The notes under the pieces: generated by a model
Seen by the model: only the letters and a program-made list of their open reading frames with translations
What the model was told of the DNA's origin: nothing
Databases searched by the model: none
Position numbers and translations under genes: made by a program
DNA from: Dactylonectria macrodidyma
Lineage: Eukaryota > Ascomycota > Sordariomycetes > Hypocreales > Nectriaceae
Length of the DNA stretch: 64,000 bases
Direction: 5' to 3'
NCBI GenBank assembly: GCA_020744425.1
Contig: JAGMUV010000021.1
Location: 124,001 to 188,000, forward strand
In this document: positions 23,327 to 34,500 of the stretch, in pieces
Numbering within the stretch: the first letter of the stretch is position 1
Layout: every line of letters starts with the position of its first letter

Positions 23327-24489
23327 TTAAACTAATTGCACAAGTCCGTCATCCTCCGAATCCATGTTAGGTCTCCCAACACTAGCCCAGCCCCCTGGAA
23401 GCGTGCCGTAAATGAACTCCCCGTACAGCAGCTCAAATAACCGCTGCTCATGGATGCCCCTCCATCCCTTGTACCTCTCGGGATTGGTTTCCCAAAAAAC
23501 CCGATTCCCTAGAGGCATGGGGCTTTCAGCAAAGTTCAAAAACACCTGTCCAAGGCGGGGATCTTCCCACTCCGCCTTGAAATCCTCGTCGGGGTATTCA
23601 TCTCGGAACATCTTAATTAGCCCAATGGGAGGGCCATCCCAGGAGCCGGTGCCCATCTTGAAGACTCTCAGAGCCGTCATTTTCTCGCGCCAGTGGGAGA
23701 GGATGGTGTGCCAGCGAAGCAAGTAAGGCCTCTCATGACTTTCGTATCCCATGCTTATGGGGTCTCCAGTCATGACATCGCTGCGTGGGTAGCCCTCATT
23801 GGATATCACGATGTCGTTCCCGGCAGCGTCCTGGCCGACAACGGTCGTGCCGTGGTCCAAAGGCCCACAGTATTCGGCGTGGAATAATATAGGGCAGTCG
23901 TCGAGATACAGTTCCCGAAGGCCTCCGCAAGGATTCATTCTTCCTTGGCTAGCAAACCAGTCAGCTTGCCACACGTGACTAAAGACATATCTTCCAAGCG
24001 CCAGGACTCTCAAGGTTGGAAATCCTCCCTCTACTGGGTTAACAAAGCGAAAGTCCATCCGTGGAGTCCATCCCCAGTAGTAGTCACAGTAGAGAGACAA
24101 GACTCTGAGATTACTTGCCACGCCAGGGGACAGCCAAGTCTCGTGGAGGTCCTCGAGCATGTCGTGTTTCTCTGTGAAGCCCATATCTGTCTCGGGCGTC
24201 CACTCAGCAACCTGAAAGGCAATGTGTAGTTTGAGATCGACCAAGTTCCCAGAGGTCATGACTCGTAGGAACGCTTCCGACTCTGTAAGTCGCTTGTCGT
24301 CATAGTCAGCAAGGTTCTGGATCGTCAGTGCCCGTAGAGGGATGAGACTGTCGGCTTGTAACCCTTCCGGTGCCGAGAAACCTCATAGTTGGGTGTGAAT
24401 GTATAGAAATCCAGAGTCTGGTCAATCTCTTCTTGCTTCAAAGCAAGCCAAAATTTATGCGCTACGGTATCACGTTCAACTCTTGGTTC
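23327..24489 (-). pseudogene. F-box-like/LRR-type fungal protein, 5' truncated and frameshifted
   Basis: The downstream frame (24259 to 23327, 310 residues) has the features of the C-terminal leucine-rich part of fungal F-box proteins: LRVLSLYCDYYWGWTP, PTLRVLALGRYVFSH, GLRELYLDDCPILFHAEY, a WHTILSHWREKM helix and a C-terminal GWRGIHEQRLFELLYGEF. The same frame is open further upstream (SLIPLRALTIQNLADYDDKR); near 24385 the coding sense continues in another frame (HKFWLALKQEEIDQTLDFYT) up to 24489. There it meets the 5' end of ligase unit copy 2. The F-box itself is missing. The gene was probably cut by arrival of the unit and then decayed. Confidence 0.65.
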
Positions 24490-24522
24490 CCTAAGCATCT
24501 TCCTGTACAGAGAGGTGGGTGA

Positions 24523-24774
24523 ATGACGGACTCAGAGTCTAATTCAGCCCGCAGCTCGGCGGTGGTGAGTTACAATATTCGTCGCCTACCACCCTCTTTC
24601 AGCACGACCTCCTCAAAAATTGAGAACTTGACGCCACTAGCCAGGCAGGAGATGTTGGTCAAGGCAGTCTCAGGCCAAGGTGATGCCCCTGCATCGGCTT
24701 CCCCGAAGTCTGCCTCACCTCTGCGTTCTCCCTCGTTCCACGGCGTCATGGGTCCTCGCGGTGCCTACTGTTAG
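24523..24774 (+). CDS. conserved 83-residue ORF of the ligase unit (copy 2)
   Basis: ATG to TAG with no stops: MTDSESNSARSSAVV, then NIRRLPPSFSTTSSKIENLT, an RQEML helix, and a Ser/Pro-rich tail PKSASPLRSPSFHGVM ending GAYC. Copy 3 has an ORF of exactly the same length with 10 residue differences and no indels, although the ligase frames of copy 2 are badly broken. I know no such family. It could be a small regulator or the N-terminal exon of the ligase protein if splicing joins them, since the ligase ATG lies about 210 bases downstream. Confidence 0.45.
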   Translation: MTDSESNSARSSAVVSYNIRRLPPSFSTTSSKIENLTPLARQEMLVKAVSGQGDAPASASPKSASPLRSPSFHGVMGPRGAYC

Positions 24775-24986
24775 TGGCTAGGATAAATAGCACAAACAAG
24801 CTGGGTTCCCCGGCGAGGGTCCTGCGAACCATCAACGAGTAGTCTGCCTGGACCAGCTATATATATGCTAACCGACTCCTAAATGAACGCCAGATATCCA
24901 CAAAGCTCTCTACTACCCTCCACATTCGTGCACGCTGTGAGAGCTGGTGCTTAACCCTTCACTCCTCTCGTTACCACATTTTCAAC

Positions 24987-27108
24987 ATGCCATTTCCCTT
25001 CAGATTGCTTTGTGATCTCCTCGAGAGACTCGAGAGAAACGCCAGGAGATCATCGAGCACCGACAGGATCCAGGAACGTGACACGCTTACCATCCTTGCC
25101 TGGTTCAACGAACACGATACAATCATTCCACGACGAGGCCCAGAAACTGTTGCATTCTTGTCATGTCTCTTTCCCGAACGCAGACCAGACAGGGTCTTCG
25201 GTCTGCAAGAACGACAGCTGGAAGGGATTATACAACGCGCACAGTGTCTTGGATCATCCCGAATGAAGGATCTTTAGAGATAGAAAACTAGTGGTGGTTT
25301 AGACTTTGCGTCCTCTGTCGAGCGCGTGATGGCTATAACAGACAGCGAATCCGGAGCCGGCCGAGAGATAACTCTGGAAGAACTCGACGATACCCTCGAT
25401 CAGACTGCAGCCTCATCATCGTTCTCGTCCGCTAGCCTACGGGAAAGAGTTACAACGAAGCATGGCCGATCAATCCGTGCAGATAATTCGCTTTTAAAAG
25501 TATTCCGAGTCTTGCAAAGCTCTAAGACCAAATGGATGATTCGCATTATATCAAAGAATTACAGTCCGGCCCGCGTTCCAGAGACGCTAGTAATGAGCAA
25601 ATTTCATTTTCTCCTGCCTGACCTCCTTCGCTTTCAAAATTCAATCCCAGCTGCTATAGGACTCCTAGGCAACCCGACTATCCGGCATATGCCCATCCAG
25701 CCAGCCGTGGATACTTGCGATGAGCTGAAGGAAGTCGCCAGTAGGGAACTCGAGCCGCAGGCTGGGATAATGACTGCGCGTACGACCTATGAAAAAGCAA
25801 GGAGCATCAGGCATTGCTAGCTACTAATTAGCTGGGCCGAGACGGATGAGCGTGGAGAGGAAGTACGATGGAGAATACTGTCAAATCCATATCGACCTGA
25901 ACAAATCCGGAGCCGCCATCAAGATTTTCTCCAAGAGTGGGAGAGACTCAACCAGCGACCGCATAGGAATTCATTAGGCATTGCGGAATAGCCTTAGGCT
26001 TGACACAGCAGGCTGCAAAATCAAGAAGCGGTGCATCTTGGAGGGCGAGCTGTTGGTATGGAACGATGACGACGGGAGAATCGAGCCTTTCCATAAAATC
26101 CGCAGACATGTGAAACGATCGGGACGGTTTCTTAGAGCAGCTCGAGATTCGCCCGTCAAATTGAGCGAGCATCTCATAATCATATTCTACGATATTCTAT
26201 TACTAGACGACATTATCTACGGCTTAGACACTCATGATGAACGGCGACGACGGCTTCAATCTCTGGTCCGCCGAATTCCGGGCCGGACCGACATCAGGTC
26301 CCGCGAAGTAATTAATTTCTCGTCTTGCAACGCAGCGAAACGGCTCAGTAAGACATTCGCTCAAGCCACCACACAACGGTGGGAGGGACTTGTGCTCAAA
26401 GGTTGCGACGACCCCTACTTCTCATTCAACGGAAGCAGGCCATTCATTAAGCTTAAGAAAGATTACATCCCAGGCCTTAGTAACATCGCAGACTTCGTCA
26501 TTATTAGGGGACGCCGCGACGCGGGAGATGAGCATGAGCTTAGCATTAGTAGTCTATAATAGACGTCATTCTATATCAGGTGTATCGAAAATAAGGACGA
26601 GGTGTGCCGCTTTAATAATAAGCTGAGATTTCGCATAATCGATACGATCGATAGACATAGCATCTTGAAAGAAAACATCACGTACCTCAATCGCCATGGA
26701 TACTTCATACGAGCACCATTCGCCAAGTCTATTCCTGAGTTCGATGTCTTATTAGAGCCCACACGGAGGCTGCAGCCAGTGGAGCTATTCAAGTGCCCGT
26801 TTATAGTAGAAGTGGTCAGTGCTGGCTTCGACAAACCCGCGAATGTTAGCTACTTTGCTCTGCGATTTCCACGAGTGTTGAAAGTTCATGAGGATCGCTC
26901 GTTCAGGGATACAATCAGCTTTGAGGAGCTGCAGGAGATGGCCCAGAGGTGCGTAGAGATACCGAATGATGGAGAACAGGAAGAGGAAAGTTGGTTTCGG
27001 AGACTGCGAGGCTACGAGCACCTGGTTAACAGATCGAGGACTAGCTCACCCAGCGACGACGCAGTTTCTGTCGCAGATATTTGTGTAAGCAGGCAAAGCA
27101 ACCGATAA
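24987..27108 (+). pseudogene. LIG4-like ATP-dependent DNA ligase, copy 2, inactivated
   Basis: Homologous throughout to the ligase of copy 3. Starts at MPFPFRLLCDLLE; the N-terminal ligase domain is recognisable (FLSCLFPERRPDRVFGLQ). The frame is interrupted by TAG after MKDL, by TAG and an insertion at about 25819-25835, by TAG in HQALR (CAG to TAG, about 25976), by GACAG-to-AATAG changes just after, and by TAA at about 26559. The active-site block reads ERKYDGEY; EGELLVW, FYDILLLD, WEGLVLKG and IKLKKDY also remain. Most differences from copy 3 are transitions of the RIP type. The C-terminal OB-fold motif LRFPRVLKVHEDRSF is intact. Not functional. Confidence 0.8.
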
Positions 27109-27239
27109 CAGGAGAAGTTAGGGACAGCTGTTGAGTCCCAGTGTCTTGATAATATTTCCCTCGGGGCATCAAAGAGGAAGGTATCTCCAGAGATTGCCTT
27201 GTATCGTAACTCAACCGTCAAGCGGCCAAAGCAGGAGTA

Positions 27240-29435
27240 CCATGCAGTACCCACCTACCGGTAATACCCACCTACCGGTAAGCAAAAATAAAATTTCCTC
27301 ATACAAAATGCCCAACTTCATTTGCACAGTGCTTGGCCAAAATTGAAGTTATTTACATAAAACAAGCTGTGTCTTATTGAGAGTTTCATGCTGTTTCATA
27401 TTATGATATTACTTTTTACATTATAGAAGCGGTTTGGTCGCACGGGCCTAATGTATAATTTCTAAAAACGCCTCGTTCAAGAATCGGCTTCTACTAAGTT
27501 TTATCGGAATTTTTATCTGCACTAACCTTCCGTAATCACCTCGAAAATGCCCCGAATGTCTTATACAGAGAATGGCGTTGTCGAAGCCTTACTGGATGTC
27601 ACAGATAACGGCCTCTCCCAGAACCAAGCCGCCCAGAAGCATGACATCCCCCAGACGACTCTCTCAGACCGATTAAGAGGCCTACCGTCAAAGTCCGAGG
27701 TCACCCAGCCTGCCCAGCTGTTATCCAAGTCTCAGGAGTCTAGAATAGTCACCTGGATACTGAGACAAGAGGCCTTAGGCTATGCTCCATCCCACAGTCA
27801 TGTTCGCGCCACCATCGCGGCCCTCTTAAGACAACAAGGCCGGGAAAGGCCTATCGGTGTACACTGGGTAGCCAGGTTCATGAAACGACATTCGACCATA
27901 AAGACGAAAATAGGAAAACGTCAGGAGGCATCGAGATTCAATTCTTTTACCCCAATGGCCGTCAATTGGTACTTTGATATCCGGGAAAGCGAGTATAGCT
28001 AGATCAAGCCTGAGAATACAGTGAATGTTAATAAGGGCAGTATTATAGCTGGATTTAGTAAGTATTTATCGTTTTTATTATAAAACTCACTAATACATTC
28101 TGAATACAGGCTTGGATTCCTTAGTTATTAGCAGTAGCGATCTTAAGAGGAAGGCCTTCCTCAAAGGCTCTCAGTCCTGCGCTTGGACTAGCTTTATCAA
28201 AGCCGTAATTGCAAATGGCCGTCTTCTAAAACCAGGGATTATTTTCAAAAGCAAGGGACTTCAGCAGCAGCGGTTTATCGACGAGTTTAAGAAGATAGCC
28301 GACTGGTATTATATTACTTCTAAAAACGGCTAGACAGATAACCACATCGCAGTTAAGTGGCTTAAAGAGGTCTATCTACCTCAAACCCAGCCGGCAGATG
28401 ATTCTGATGCCAGACTCATTATCTTAGATGGCCATGGAAGTCATATATCTGCAAGTATCTACCTGGTCTGAATCATAAATGCCGCTGACCTGAAACTCAG
28501 AATGAGTAGATGGCTACCTGCTTCTTGAATAACGTATATTACTATTACCTGCCAGCTCATTGCTCTCACGGCCTATAACCGCTGGATAATGGCGTTTTTA
28601 ATGCCTCCAAAGCTACATATCGCAAAGAACTCTAAAAATTAGCAAGCCTGACCGATTCTGCGCCAATAAATAAGGTCAACTTCATTAAGGCTTATGCCAA
28701 AGCCAGGGAAGTGAGTATGACTAAGAAAAACATACTCTCAGGCTGGAGAGTGACTGGAAACTGGCCAATTTCACGACAGAAAGCCCTCATACATCCAGAG
28801 ATTCAGCCAGACAAGAAGGAAACTACGCCTACGTCAGAGGGCCTCAGTGACAGACAACGCGACTCTGATAATACGCCAAAGACCAGCCGTCATATCAGAG
28901 ATCTGGGAAAGAACAAGAGCCCTTCAACCAGAAGACGGTATTCTGTGATATCGAAAGGGTTTGAAGCCCAGGAGTCAAAGATAGCCTCGCTAAGCGCAAG
29001 AGTCACCAGTCTGGAGGAGGAAGTCGGCCGGTTGAGTAGAGGCAAGAAGAGGAAGGCCATACCTAACCCCAACAAGAAGTTCATGACATTAGCCGAGGCT
29101 CTAGTGGCTATTAAAACTACTTCCGAGCCAAACCAGGCAATTGAAGAGACAGGGGCTGTTGAGGATGTGATTGAGGTGGGAGGGATGCAAGAGGATAGAA
29201 GCTCAAATTCGGAGGCGGAAGAGTTACCCATCGTACGCACCCGCAGCGGCCGCGAAGAAAAAAGACCAAGGAAATATTAAAATTCATTCAGTTCTAACCC
29301 GAATTCTGGAAATAAATTTATTTATATAGTTTTTGTTAAGTTTTTCCCATGAGGTTGAAAATGTGAATTTTGTATGGGGAAATTTTTTTTTGCTTACCGG
29401 TAGGTGGGTATTACCGGTAGGTGGGTACTGCATGG
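27240..29435 (+). mobile_element. Fot1/pogo-type (Tc1/mariner superfamily) DNA transposon, degenerate
   Basis: Perfect terminal inverted repeats of about 49 bases begin CCATGCAGTACCCACCTACC; within each, TACCCACCTACCGGTAA occurs twice. The element is flanked by TA on both sides (27238-27239 and 29436-29437), and ligase unit copy 1 retains the unoccupied site GGAGTAAACG at about 12414, so the exact insertion and TA duplication are visible in this window. Length 2196 bases. Coding content is a pogo/Fot transposase with Psq and CENP-B-type helix-turn-helix regions. Nested inside ligase unit copy 2 near its 3' end. Confidence 0.92.
27547..29280 (+). pseudogene. DDE transposase of the Fot1/pogo-like element, RIP-damaged
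   Basis: N-terminus MPRMSYTENGVVEALLDV with an HTH (LSQNQAAQKHDIPQTTLSDR), then a CENP-B-type HTH (GVHWVARFMKRH). A 52-base intron (28058-28109, GTAAGT, CACTAAT, ACAG) joins IIAGF to SLDSLVIS. DDE-region pieces follow: DARLIILDGHGSHIS and LPAHCSHGL-PLDNGVF. The C-terminal part has a coiled-coil-like segment (ESKIASLSARVTSLEEEV) and a basic end. Stops fit transitions at expected residues: SQIKPEN (CAG to TAG, 28000), NGWTDN (TGG to TAG, 28331), LQPLDN (CAA to TAA), ELQKLA (CAA to TAA), plus others. All match CpA to TpA on one strand or the other, so the element is dead. Confidence 0.88.
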
Positions 29436-29591
29436 TAAACGAAAGGACGCCCTCAAAATGGCCGCCTCTAGCGACGATATGGGATTTGATGCTTGTGTGG
29501 TCTGCTCGTTTATTATGTAATTATGTTATCCTCATTATAATAGAGAATTTAGGCGCTTAGATGCCAGAATAACTTAGTTTGTCTTCCGTGA

Positions 29592-31326
29592 TGGTTGTAC
29601 TGGGGTTAGAAGATGGATTCCTTGCGAATTCGTGGAACCTGGTTTGCAAGATCGTGCTTCTTTATAGTCTATCTTTCCAGAGCCCATCCAAGATACATGT
29701 TCTCAATGTCATATAATGCCCTGCCATGCCGATCCAAAACGTCGAGTCGGGATCCCATGATCCATCGAAATATAGGTAGAGATTCTCGAGTCCAGTGAAA
29801 GACCCAATGAAGTGCGCAATGGCTTATTAACTCACCCTGGTTATTATTGCCCATTGCGTATCGAAAGTTTCCAACCTCTTTAGCTTAAGTATCAATTTCA
29901 TTTCGATAACCTTTGCAATAAATGAGCTCTAGCCAGAGCAGTAGTCAGCGGGCCGGTAGACGGTAATTGTCCCTATTGTCTTAACTCACCTTGATTCACA
30001 CGTACAGTATTCCTTCATCTCATCTGCGGTCAACTTGCTACCGATCGTGGATGTAACACGGACTGTATGCTGTTCACCTGTGAGAGAAAGCCACACCTGT
30101 CGTCACCGTCGTCAGGAAAGCTTTGTTCCAGATGGGCTTATCTGATAAAGCATCGCAAAACGGACACTGATCGCCACTTAATAGTCACGTGCTATCGCTC
30201 ACTCTTACCGCCCCTCCACACGACCTGGACAGCTATCCCAAGATGCTGCCTGCTATTGGCTAACCACTGGAGAGAGATGTGATCCTTGTCCTTTGATCAA
30301 CTCCTAACTCTAAGCGTATGGTGTAGCCCAGGTTTAGACAAATCCAAAATCTCTGCCCCTGACGGTCAATCAAATTATATTCAAGTTTGCGCTTCCCAAC
30401 TGCGAAGGCGATCTGAATTGAATCATCAGCCCTGTAGCAATACCACACTAGCCCTGGAGATAATGATGAAATCAACAGAATTGACTGAACCGAGAAGTTG
30501 AATAACATCTAGGCGGTCCATATGTATAAAAGCTACCAGCGGGAAGTTGAATAGACAAACAAAGGTTAAGGGGACATCCTCGGCTGGAAGGATGAACTCC
30601 GCAGGTTGTAATCAGATGAGTTTGCTATAAAAAGCTGAAGAGGTGAAATTCCCGCTCGTTGCGGCTAGTGTTGAAATGATGGGTTTTACGAGTGCGTCTC
30701 GTCGAGAGCAGAATCAGATGCTAGAACAAGTCACCTTATGCAATAGAAGCGAATCCTAGTTACAAGAAGACCAATTCTCTCGATTCCGCCGCTCACAGAA
30801 ATACCTACAGCACCTCCTAGCAACGGGTGGTATCTGTAGAGTCTTTGTAGACTTCCGATTTGAACTCATAGGTGGGTACGGCTTACTTTAGACTTAAAGA
30901 CATTTTGCTTAAGCTCCTGTCCCTCGCCGCATTATTCTGGGGACTTCAAAATTTATAGTAGCAGCGCCTAGTTTGTACCTATTAACAGCTGTATGACGTT
31001 TGATCAGTCTAGATCGACTGGCCTTTGTCTGGATTGGTTAACTGAACCTATTTCCGATTCTGATTCTTATTTATATCATGTTGGGCCTAGCTTTCAAGTA
31101 TTGATAAGCAGGACAACTGGTTGACCATTGTTGTCTGACTTAGCAATAGTATAGTAGGCTGCATAATGATGAATACGACCCATGATGTGATTGAGCGTGG
31201 GTACTTTGCGTTGAGTGCCGTGACTCGCTTTATATATTAAATCAGGCATGGACCACTTCTGTCCTTCTGTCCACTTCTGTTCAGTCTTGCCGAGGTTAGT
31301 CAATGGTCACACTTTGTCAGAACGGC
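29592..31326. other. gene-poor region with possible orphan exons on the minus strand
   Basis: On the minus strand a segment at about 29990-30085, between an acceptor (CTCACAG) and a donor (GTGAGT), reads EQHTVRVTSTIGSKLTADEM followed by KEYCTCES. Another donor GTGAGT lies at about 29838, and a frame with SRLDVLDRHGRALYDIENMY follows at 29669-29770. These look like exons of an old intron-rich gene, perhaps the other side of the locus split by ligase unit copy 2, but I cannot name a family. The rest is featureless. Confidence 0.3.
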
Positions 31327-31510
31327 CCAGTCTCGTCAAATGTCCGATTTAGTCAAAGCCCCAGTTTTAGTCAAGGCTCCAGTTTTACAGTTTTAGTCAA
31401 ATGTCCAGTTTTAGTCAAAGCCCCAGTTTTAGTCAAACGTCCAGTTTTGCCAAACGTCCAGCTTTACCAAAATCCCAGTTTTGTCAAATGTCCAGTTTTA
31501 TCAAAGGCCA
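31327..31510 (+). repeat. 18-base tandem repeat (minisatellite)
   Basis: About nine to ten degenerate units of CAGTTTTAGTCAAATGTC in tandem; read in one frame they give a PVLVKC-like hexapeptide repeat, which is probably incidental. Confidence 0.8.
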
Positions 31511-34500
31511 AAAATGGATGTTGGGGTATCAGGAAGCTCAGCCATAATGAGGTGGTAAAGTTACTAGGCGACGGTATTTTGATGCTCCCGATCATTTTCA
31601 GCAAGCTCTTAGCTTGGGTATTCCGTGTTGATTTGCAAAATTTGAAGGACATGGTTCAAATGAAGTGACATTGATTCTCCAGTAAATTAAGTGGGGGAAG
31701 AAGTATCTTTTTTTTTTTTGAGATCAACCCTCCATTTGTTAGTCAGACCACCCCCCGCAACAGTTGTCTTTGCTGGCTCTGAAGTGATCATCATATTCCC
31801 TACGCAGTCTACAACACCCCATTTATTACCTACATGAAAATCACAGAATGATTGAATGTGAAGCTACTTTTGGGCGGTTTTGGACGGTGCTCATAAGTGT
31901 AGCGAATGCATCTATTGGGATACAAGCCGCGTGACGGGCAAGCTGCATTGTATTTCAAATGGCCATTTCACACAGCAGGGTAATGAACCGGCTCCACGCC
32001 GGGTTGTTTAGCATCCTCAGTGCATCAGCTGCTCTTATCTAGGTGGTGAAAGAAACTTTTGGTATGAAAGTTGATTGCTCAGTCAATGAGGGGAAATAGA
32101 TATAAGGATTTTGACGGGAGGATGGGTTTCAAACTGCAGGGCTTCAAACTGCAACATGGGATCGGTGGGGGAAGGTTGAATGTGAATAGTCTTCAAACAT
32201 AGATGAAGGCGTAGCAGTGTTTGCATGAAGGAGGGGTTCGCCCGAGTCGTACGTGTGAGGTCGGCACCGCTCCGGTAAGCACGGGCTGCACGGGCGGCAG
32301 CGGCGCGGGATTTGGCTGAAGCTTGAGTCGTAGTGAAATTGGAAGTGTTTTAGTGTAGATATCAAATTTGGGGTCAATTGAGCTTCAAATGATGAAGTTG
32401 TTGATGATTGAACATAGCAAAGACGGATATGCGAGTGACGCGGATTCGGGTTGTGACACCACCTTTCCAATGGAGAGGTGGGGGCGTTATGCATGCTTAC
32501 CTTACTCAACCCACCGGGTACATAGTTGCTTATACACACGATATATTGTCACCAGCTGAACATTATGGGGCACTTCATTGAAGATGGTTTCGTCGACACG
32601 GTTACTCCCGTAGGACTCGTGCACCGGCCTAGCGCCAGCCCTTCCAAAAGGTCGTCTCAGCGGTGTCAATAACCGCCGCGGCATCTCAACTTTTGTCTTT
32701 TGTTTCTTAGCTCATCGGAAGTCTGTAGAGTGACGGGATGCTGTGATAATTAGCCGTGCATGAGTCAGTCGGTGTAATTAACTTCAAAAAGCGAAAATCA
32801 GGGATAGGCTCGGACCACTTGTGCCCCGCCTGCGCCTCATGAGCCGGCGGGCAGATCGTTTCAGGTCAAGGGTGTCAGATCCCGGAGCGACGAAAAAATG
32901 GGGGCAGGCTAGGCGGGCAGGTCCAGAGAATCTGGGTCAATTAGCAATAATCATCTCGACCAAAGGCGGCGACGAGGTGGAACATGTTCAAATTCGACAT
33001 TCATTGTGGAAATCACGTCTCATCATATATATATATATATAACTGACATCATCTTGTAAGACTGCAACAAACTGGTCTTCACAGGAGCTTCCTCCAGCGG
33101 GGTTGTAGATGGTGTCGGAAAAAGAGTGAGGTCAGGCAAAGTGTGAGCCAACTCAATGCCTGTCTGGGTCGCAGAACCCCTGTTCGTAAGTGGGGAAGGA
33201 AAATGGGTCTCAATCACTTAACGCGCGCTAGTGGCCTCCCTGATTCGACGCTGGCGGAAGTGCTGGTCAAAATTTCATGGGACGACGACATCCCTGACCC
33301 GCTGAACCAGCCAGATCCTCGGCACTAGCTGGAAAATTCCGCCGGAGCGTCACGCGCCAACCTGTTTTAAACGGTACGACGTGAATGCGCGACCATGGGT
33401 TTGTCTGTCTTGCCTCCCGAACTTTCATTTCCTTTGTCGTAGGCGCCACGGCTCTTTCCATCCCGAAATTCTTGTACCTACGTGGTGGCACGTCCCGGTG
33501 ACCTTCCCTCATGCAAATGTCCAAGCGCAGGTGCATGGATTTTGACTAGGATCTTCAATGTCCAGTCATCGTAATGCAGTGATGACGGGAAGTTCCGTAC
33601 CACAAGTTTCCTGCCCTGTCGTCTCCTTGCATTCGTCACGCATGGATTCTGATAGTATCCCAACTCAGCCCCCTTTACAACGAACGAGTCAAAGTGTTGA
33701 GCATGTGACCTTCTGCGGTCCTGGTAGGTGGTGTGATATCCTGCAGCCCTTTCTCACTTTGGCCACAGCCTTACAGTTCCAAGGTGGCACGTCCTAATCA
33801 ATGGCAGACAATTTGCTGACGACAGGCAAATTCCAAGGCCTGCTCTGGGCGTGATCCCAGATTGTTGAGCGAGAATCAGCCAATTTAGGGAAGGGCAAGT
33901 GTGTTCGCTACCTACCTCAGACCAACTCAAATATACATTCAGGTCCGACTTCAGAGATATCTGATGAAATTCAGAGGCGGGTTTCCAGATAGGACAGAGT
34001 GCTGCGATGTCCATTCTTCCTAGAAATTGCTCTGTGCCTAGTACGACCTGCGTATGCAGGAAGGACTGCCACGCAGTTAGCGTCTTGTGCTACTAGTCAA
34101 CTAGCAGATCGCCCATGCGATCAGCGCCGCTGCAGGTGACGAGCACTTGGCGTCATCATAGTGTGAGAATCAGCCGTCACCGTTAGTGTCATTTGTCTCT
34201 TGCGTCCTTCGGTGCCCTAAAGTACCTGAAACCTGCATGCTTCATCACCAGGTATTTCTGTGGCTGCAGCTGACTCGAATGCCCAAAGAAGCCCTGATGA
34301 GAGAGGCTCCAGCACGCAACCAAAAGTTTGCCGATTGACAGCTCACAGCTTTTAGTATTTAAATCGCCCTACTCTAATATCATATCCAGTCAGCCCATTG
34401 GTCGCAGCAACTCTAAGAGACAAGCTAAGTGCACAAGTGGAGACGGCTATTTCTCCCTTTCCCAGTGCAGCGGCCTGGCCTCTGAGTGGTGGGCTGTGAG

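Larger units (their letters stand above)
24491..29591 (+). repeat. ligase unit copy 2 (longest; carries a nested transposon)
   Basis: The boundaries come from comparison with other copies. The 5' end CTAAGCATCTTCCTG is shared with copy 3 (there at 48520), and the 3' end CTTAGTTTG(T)CTTCCGTGA is shared with copy 1 (there at 12572); flanks differ outside these points. Without the 2196-base transposon and its duplicated TA, the unit is about 2.9 kb. Order: 83-codon ORF, about 210-base leader, ligase gene, then about 350 bases of 3' sequence. No terminal inverted repeat or target duplication is obvious to me. Relative to copy 3 it shows many C-to-T and G-to-A changes at CpA/TpG, consistent with RIP. 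Confidence 0.8.

Noticed and set aside
24491..29591. ligase unit as a Helitron or a TIR transposon
   Set aside because: The shared ends do not form a terminal inverted repeat, and there is no CTRR end with hairpin or Rep/helicase coding. The unit remains unclassified.
30540..30800. possible rRNA-like fragment (GAGGTGAAATTC)
   Set aside because: Only 12 bases resemble small-subunit rRNA; flanking sequence does not continue the match.
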